A stretch of DNA of 64,000 nt from Chryseobacterium culicis. Lineage in GTDB: Bacteria; Bacteroidota; Bacteroidia; Flavobacteriales; Weeksellaceae. The notes under the pieces were generated by a model, which ran no database searches, was not told the DNA's origin, and was given only the letters and a program-made list of their open reading frames with translations. Both the position numbers and the translations under genes were made by a program. The DNA lies in assembly GCF_900108365.1 (NCBI RefSeq), contig NZ_FNWQ01000003.1, positions 248,001 through 312,000 on the forward strand, read 5' to 3'. The number at the start of each line of letters is the position of its first letter. The stretch's first letter is position 1. Below, one piece after another: positions 59,715-64,000 of this stretch.

Positions 59715-62417
59715 ATGAAATTATATATTTCCAGGTTGATACTTGGTGCATTATTCCTATTTACACAATTAATCTCTGCTCAAACACTTTCAAAAAATCA
59801 GTTCAAAGTAAAAGGGAACTGCGAAATGTGTAAAACAAGAATTGAAAGTGCTGCAAAAAAAGCGGGCGCAAAAACAGCGGTTTACTCTATTGATCTTCAG
59901 ACATTAACGTTAGAAACAGATAAGGTATCTTCTGACGATATTCTGAAAAAGGTAGCAGAAGCAGGCCATGACAATGAAAAATTCAAAGCACCCGACACAA
60001 CGTACGAAGGGCTTCCGGGATGTTGTCATTACGAAAGAGATTTACAGCCTTCGCAGGCCGAAAAGCATCATGAGCATCATGTGAATACGACTCCTGATAA
60101 AAAAGAAAATGAATTTTATGTACGAGGAAACTGTATTTCATGTAAAGCCAGAATTGAAAAAGCGTCAAAAGATGCCGGAGCCAGCACTGCAGAATGGAAT
60201 GCAGAAAAACAAACGGTTACTTTACATTTTGATCCTTCAAAAACCTCATCAGATAAGATTCTAAAAGCAATTGCCGATGCTGGTCATGATAATGAAAAAT
60301 ACAAGGCTTCAGATGCCGTCTACAACGGGCTTCCGAGGTGTTGTCTGTATGACAGGAATTTTACTTTTGGTGAACCGAATCCAAAAATGCATTACGAAGA
60401 AGAAGTAAAGCATGAAAATCATAAAAACTCAGGAGATCCGGCAGCTCAAGAAGATCATTCCCAGCATGAAAAAAGTATTGATGGTGTGGTCGTAACAGGT
60501 TCAAAGGCTGCAACGGCTTTAAGCAAAAAAGAAGCGGGACTTGTTTTTAATATTGATAAAAAAGAGCTTTTAAAGGCAGCCTGCTGTAACCTGTCTGAGA
60601 GTTTCGAAACCAATGCAACCGTAGATGTATCGTTCAGCAATGCGGTTACGGGAACAAAACAGCTGAAAATGCTTGGTCTGGAACAGAAATACACAAGCTT
60701 AACAAAGGAACAGCTGCCAGAAATCCGAGGATTAGCTTCTGCATACGGACTGAATTTTATTCCGGGAAGATGGATTGAAAGCATTCAGCTTACCAAAGGA
60801 GGAAGTACGGTAACTAACGGTTATGAAAGCATTACTGGCCAGATCAATACTGAACTTTTGAAGAATGCGAAGACTCCGGAAACATCATTAAATCTTTTCT
60901 CTGATTTTAATGGAAGAGCCGAAGTAAATATTACCAATGTTTCTCCCATCAACGACAAATGGTCTCAGACTTTTCTTCTTCACGGAAACGGAACTTTCGG
61001 AAATACGGATATGAATGATGACGGCTTCCTGGACAGACCAAAAGGAACACAGATCAACGCAGCGTATTTGCTGAATTATAACGACCTTGAAAAGTCAGGA
61101 TTTGGATCTCACTTCGGGATTAACTTTATCAGAGATGAAAGAACTGCCGGGCAGATTGGTTTTGATAAAAAACTGGCTCAGGATAAGCAGTCTCCATATG
61201 GTGTAGGAATTGATATTTCAAGATTTCAGGTTTGGAATAAGACGGGTTATGTTTTTAAAGGAAAACCTTACCAGAGTATCGGCTGGATGAACCAGTATGT
61301 GTATCACCAACAGGACAGCTTCTTTGGATTGAGAAATTATGCAGGACAGCAGCATACGTATTATTCTAATTTAATATTTGAAAGCATCATCGGAAATACT
61401 AACCACAAGTATAAGGCTGGGGCAAGCTTCTTATACGATGGCTATAAAGAAACGTATTTGCTTGATGATATGAGAAGAAATGAAATTGTACCGGGAATTT
61501 TTGCTGAATATACTTTAACGGGATTAAAATATACATTAGTAGCCGGTTCAAGAGTCGATTTCCATAACCTGGCAGGAACTCAGTTTACCCCAAGGCTTAA
61601 TTTCAAATATGATTTCACGCCACAGACGATTCTAAGACTTTCTGCGGGGAGAGGATTCAGAACAGCGAATGTTTTTGCAGAAAGCCAGCAGTATTTTGCT
61701 TCGAACAGAGCGGTTACCATTTTACCCAACGGAGGAAATATTTATGGATTAAAACCTGAAATTGCATGGAATTATGGGGCGAGCTTACAGCAGGAATTCA
61801 AACTGTTCGGAAGAAAGTCCAGCATTGTTGCTGATTTTTTCAGAACAGATTTTCAGGATCAGGTATTGGTAGATCTGGACAAGTCTCCTCAACAGCTGAC
61901 TTTCTATAATCTGGATGGAAAGTCATTTGCCAATTCATTCCAGACTCAATGGGATTTTATGCCTGTAAAAAATCTTGAAGTAAGACTTGCTTATAAATAT
62001 TATGATGTGCAGGCTGATTACATAGGAGGAAGAAGAGAAGTTCCGTTTATGGCGAAGCACAGAGGATTTGTCAACTTAGCCTATTCTACCAATAAAAATA
62101 ATAATGGAGGATTCTGGAGTTTTGATACCACTTTAAACTGGGTGGGAAAACAAAGACTTCCTGACACTTCAAGCAATCCTGCTGAGTTCCAGTTACCAAC
62201 TTACTCTGAATCTTACGCAGTGTTAAATGCTCAGATTTCAAGAAACTTCAATAAAAAGATCAGAGCTTATGTAGGAGGTGAAAACCTCACTTCTTACTAT
62301 CAGAAAAATGCGATTGTTGATTTTAAAAATCCTTTCGGAAATTATTTTGACGGAGGAATGGTCTATGCGCCAATTATGAAGGCCAACTTCTATGTAGGAC
62401 TGGATGTAACGTTTTAA
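59715..62417 (+). CDS. TonB-dependent receptor with two HMA domains
   Basis: A 900-residue receptor with an unusual N-terminus. After a signal peptide (1-23), two heavy-metal-associated domains cover ~26-95 (C36-E-M-C39) and ~133-200 (C140-I-S-C143). Each is followed by a Y-x-G-L-P-x-C-C-x-Y segment (C103/C104 and C209/C210). His-rich linkers (EKHHEHH and QEDHSQHEKS) come next. The plug begins near 255 (IDGVVVTGSKAA), with a third Cys pair (C290/C291), and the barrel ends FYVGLDVTF. The design points to copper or another soft metal; this is inference. A 67-bp gap separates it from the Cys-rich gene. Confidence 0.92.
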   Translation: MKLYISRLILGALFLFTQLISAQTLSKNQFKVKGNCEMCKTRIESAAKKAGAKTAVYSIDLQTLTLETDKVSSDDILKKVAEAGHDNEKFKAPDTTYEGLPGCCHYERDLQPSQAEKHHEHHVNTTPDKKENEFYVRGNCISCKARIEKASKDAGASTAEWNAEKQTVTLHFDPSKTSSDKILKAIADAGHDNEKYKASDAVYNGLPRCCLYDRNFTFGEPNPKMHYEEEVKHENHKNSGDPAAQEDHSQHEKSIDGVVVTGSKAATALSKKEAGLVFNIDKKELLKAACCNLSESFETNATVDVSFSNAVTGTKQLKMLGLEQKYTSLTKEQLPEIRGLASAYGLNFIPGRWIESIQLTKGGSTVTNGYESITGQINTELLKNAKTPETSLNLFSDFNGRAEVNITNVSPINDKWSQTFLLHGNGTFGNTDMNDDGFLDRPKGTQINAAYLLNYNDLEKSGFGSHFGINFIRDERTAGQIGFDKKLAQDKQSPYGVGIDISRFQVWNKTGYVFKGKPYQSIGWMNQYVYHQQDSFFGLRNYAGQQHTYYSNLIFESIIGNTNHKYKAGASFLYDGYKETYLLDDMRRNEIVPGIFAEYTLTGLKYTLVAGSRVDFHNLAGTQFTPRLNFKYDFTPQTILRLSAGRGFRTANVFAESQQYFASNRAVTILPNGGNIYGLKPEIAWNYGASLQQEFKLFGRKSSIVADFFRTDFQDQVLVDLDKSPQQLTFYNLDGKSFANSFQTQWDFMPVKNLEVRLAYKYYDVQADYIGGRREVPFMAKHRGFVNLAYSTNKNNNGGFWSFDTTLNWVGKQRLPDTSSNPAEFQLPTYSESYAVLNAQISRNFNKKIRAYVGGENLTSYYQKNAIVDFKNPFGNYFDGGMVYAPIMKANFYVGLDVTF

Positions 62418-62631
62418 AAGCGGAAGCCGGAGTAATGAAGCTGGGAGCGCTAGCCGCCAGTTAATTTCCGATCAGCTTCTGGCATAAAATTGTAAATAAA
62501 CAAACCCTTACAGGTCTTTGAGACCTGTAAGGGTTATTTTTTTGCTACCAGCTTCCATGAATGCCGAAGGAGCATAAAAGCTTCTGATACCCTTCAGAAA
62601 CTTCCCTCTTCCAGCCTCAAGCTTCCTTACC
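62418..62631. repeat. Degenerate intergenic repeat region
   Basis: The gap contains ggaagccgg and gaagctggga near 62424-62448. In inverted orientation the right half (62547-62630) holds ggaagctt, ggctggaagag and ggaagctggt. A related ggaagctgggag string occurs at 55345. These look like decayed copies of a dispersed flavobacterial intergenic repeat rather than a gene. Confidence 0.45.
62503..62543 (+). terminator. Strong terminator of the HMA-TonB gene
   Basis: The arms aacccttacaggtct and agacctgtaagggtt form a 15-bp stem with a 3-nt loop, followed by A and eight T. The same kind of acctgtaaggg hairpin is common between genes in Flavobacteriia. Confidence 0.85.
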
Positions 62632-62673
62632 AATACAAGAAGCGGTTTCAATATTGAAACCGCTTCTTGTATT
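62632..62673. terminator. 42-bp perfect palindrome, bidirectional terminator
   Basis: A perfect inverted repeat with no spacer (aatacaagaagcggtttca as its left part). It overlaps the first base of the stop codon of the minus-strand cupin gene. Confidence 0.82.
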
Positions 62674-63170
62674 TATCTCCCAAAATCATCCTGTACTCTT
62701 ACAATGTCATCTTCATCCGAAGGATTGGAAGCATCTGTATGCTGCCAGATTTCAGCTACGATTCCCCAGCCTTCGAGACCAATTAATCTGTGTCTTTCAC
62801 CCTGCTGCAGTTTCACCTGATCCTTCGGGCCATATTTGCCCAATTCTCCTTCTTCGTCGGTGTTGCTTCTTTTGATTCCTACAGTTCCCTCCACTACCTG
62901 CCATATTTCGGCTCTTCTATGGTGATACTGCCAGCTTAACCTCGCTTCCGGAGCCACGATAAGAATCTTGGGACTCAGCTTCCCTCCTATTCTAAGCCCA
63001 TCTACATCAATACCGTCAAAATACTGATTGGCAAAATCCTGTGCCTGTGTTTCATCAATTACAAAGAATCCTCCCCATGGTCTTGTATCATCTTTTGCCG
63101 CAATGTTAAAACCTTGTGTCTGCAGCATGCTTTCTACTCTCTCGAATATTTCTTTTTTTTCTGTACTCAT
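62673..63170 (-). CDS. Cupin of the mannose-6-phosphate isomerase type
   Basis: A 165-residue cupin. The start of the barrel has TRPWGGFFVID. The metal-binding strand reads SWQYHHRRAEIWQVVEGTV, with two His and one Glu, and a later His lies in GERHRLIG. This matches the small cupin domain of type II mannose-6-phosphate isomerase/GDP-mannose pyrophosphorylase and similar stand-alone proteins. It lies 22 bp after the GH92 mannosidase gene, consistent with use of released mannose. The activity is not proven. Confidence 0.8.
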   Translation of the reverse strand: MSTEKKEIFERVESMLQTQGFNIAAKDDTRPWGGFFVIDETQAQDFANQYFDGIDVDGLRIGGKLSPKILIVAPEARLSWQYHHRRAEIWQVVEGTVGIKRSNTDEEGELGKYGPKDQVKLQQGERHRLIGLEGWGIVAEIWQHTDASNPSDEDDIVRVQDDFGR

Positions 63171-63192
63171 ACAGTGGTATTTTATATTATAA

Positions 63193-64000
63193 TTATTTAT
63201 CTGATTCTTCTTTTGACATGGAATAAGGAAAATCTTTTTCCTGTGAACCTCTTTCTTTATTCGGTTTGCTGTCCATTTTAAAGTCTAAAACAGCTCCTTT
63301 CAACAGTTCTTTATGGCTCAGCCAGTTTTTGGAATAAGACTGTTGGTTTACCTTCAATGATTTTACATAGAAATTTTCAGCATTGTTTTCCGGGGCTTTT
63401 ATCTCAATTTTCTTACCATTTTCAAGATGGATCGTAGCTTCTTTAAACAATGGTGCTCCTAATACATACTGATCTGTTGCCGGGGTCACCGGATAAAATC
63501 CTAAGGCTGAAAAAATATACCACGCGGAAGTCTGTCCGTTATCTTCGTCACCGCAATATCCGTCCGGAGTGGCATGATACAATTTATTCATAACCTGTCT
63601 TGCCCAATATTGGGTTTTGTAGGGTGCCCCTGCATAATTATAAAGGTAAATCATATGCTGGATAGGCTGATTTCCGTGAGCATACTGCCCCATATTCATG
63701 ATCTGCATTTCTCTGATCTCGTGGATCACACCGCCATAATAGCTGTCATCAAAAACCGGAGGTAACGAAAATACTTCATCTAATTTAGCTTCGAATTTCT
63801 TTTTACCACCCATTAATTCAGCCAGACCATTGATATCCTGAAAAACGGACCATGTGTAATGCCAGCTGTTCCCTTCTGTAAAGGCATCTCCCCACTTGAA
63901 AGGATTAAATGGTTTCTGGAAATTACCATCTTTATTTTTACCACGCATCAGACCTGTTTCCTTATCAAAAAGATGCCTGTAGTTATAAGCTCTTTTTTTA
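63193..64000 (-). CDS. GH92 family alpha-mannosidase, C-terminal part
   Basis: The gene runs off the right edge; the frame is open from 64000 to the stop at 63193-63195. Visible GH92 motifs are RAYNYRHLFDKETGLMRG, GDAFTEGNSWHYTWSVFQD, GNQPIQHMIYLYNYAGAP, the GYCGDEDNGQTSAWYIFSALGFYPV block (split by family convention) and the C-terminal beta domain. GH92 enzymes are calcium-dependent exo-mannosidases that trim alpha-mannose from glycans. The N-terminus and any signal peptide are outside the window. The last ~30 residues are charged. Confidence 0.93.
   Translation of the reverse strand, partial: KKRAYNYRHLFDKETGLMRGKNKDGNFQKPFNPFKWGDAFTEGNSWHYTWSVFQDINGLAELMGGKKKFEAKLDEVFSLPPVFDDSYYGGVIHEIREMQIMNMGQYAHGNQPIQHMIYLYNYAGAPYKTQYWARQVMNKLYHATPDGYCGDEDNGQTSAWYIFSALGFYPVTPATDQYVLGAPLFKEATIHLENGKKIEIKAPENNAENFYVKSLKVNQQSYSKNWLSHKELLKGAVLDFKMDSKPNKERGSQEKDFPYSMSKEESDK

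Noticed and set aside
1..64000. CRISPR arrays, tRNA or rRNA genes, prophage
   Set aside because: No regularly spaced repeats, cloverleaf-like genes, rRNA segments or phage structural genes were seen on reading both strands.

Overview
The window looks like one stretch of chromosome from a Bacteroidota bacterium of the Chryseobacterium type (Flavobacteriia, Weeksellaceae). The sequence is AT-rich. Several long proteins end in a type B T9SS sorting domain. There are TonB-dependent receptors with Bacteroidota partners (DUF5689 lipoprotein, CC-motif proteins) and an XrtF exosortase. Promoters carry the Bacteroidota -7 box TAnnTTTG, with little sign of Shine-Dalgarno sequences. I see no rRNA, tRNA, CRISPR array, prophage or intact insertion sequence. 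The species call is inference from protein families, not from a search.

Layout. 1-9.5 kb: four tandem secreted T9SS type B paralogues (the first cut by the window edge), interrupted by dnaB and rnhA. 9.7-12.8 kb: a nitroreductase-nadB-nadC operon. 13-18.2 kb: an orphan TonB receptor, a small membrane protein, asd and a cation diffusion facilitator. 18.2-19.2 kb: xrtF with its associated membrane protein. 19.4-22.5 kb: AmgK-like kinase, stand-alone RapZ C-terminal domain, MurU-like nucleotidyltransferase and a LOG-family protein. 22.5-24.4 kb: DUF6702, a PixA/AidA inclusion-body protein behind a structured leader, and a two-repeat DUF7336 protein. 24.5-30.8 kb: DUF5689 lipoprotein and TonB receptor divergent from a secreted endonuclease/phosphatase. 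30.8-37.6 kb: superoxide dismutase, rho with a long disordered insert, DUF4293, M28 peptidase, MsbA-like ABC exporter, DUF1801.

37.6-41.9 kb: a secreted Ig-like/GATase-like protein, two small HTH proteins and a membrane-anchored LuxR-type regulator. Their three transcription units share a 25-bp upstream element at the same distance from the -7 box; this is the most unusual signal in the window. 42-46.7 kb: psd, cdsA, a LUD protein, ftsH and rsfS. 46.8-52.5 kb: birA, an LptF/G permease, tgt, a DUF4296 lipoprotein, a glycosyltransferase, a candidate structured RNA, DUF4271 and hemD. 52.7-56 kb: an S9 peptidase, a small conserved protein and an SRPBCC protein. 56.1-62.4 kb: a two-component system followed by a probable metal-handling set, namely a lipoprotein with HGQPGHRC repeats, a Cys-rich small protein and a TonB receptor carrying two HMA domains. 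62.6-64 kb: a mannose-isomerase-type cupin behind a GH92 mannosidase that runs off the window.

Most genes are housekeeping or standard flavobacterial accessory genes. The best leads are the shared operator at 39.5/40.5/41.9 kb, the structured leaders at 50.9 and 23.2 kb, the AmgK-RapZ_C-MurU arrangement, the Cys/His-rich metal locus, and the near-leaderless promoters whose -7 box ends 4-5 nt before the start codon.
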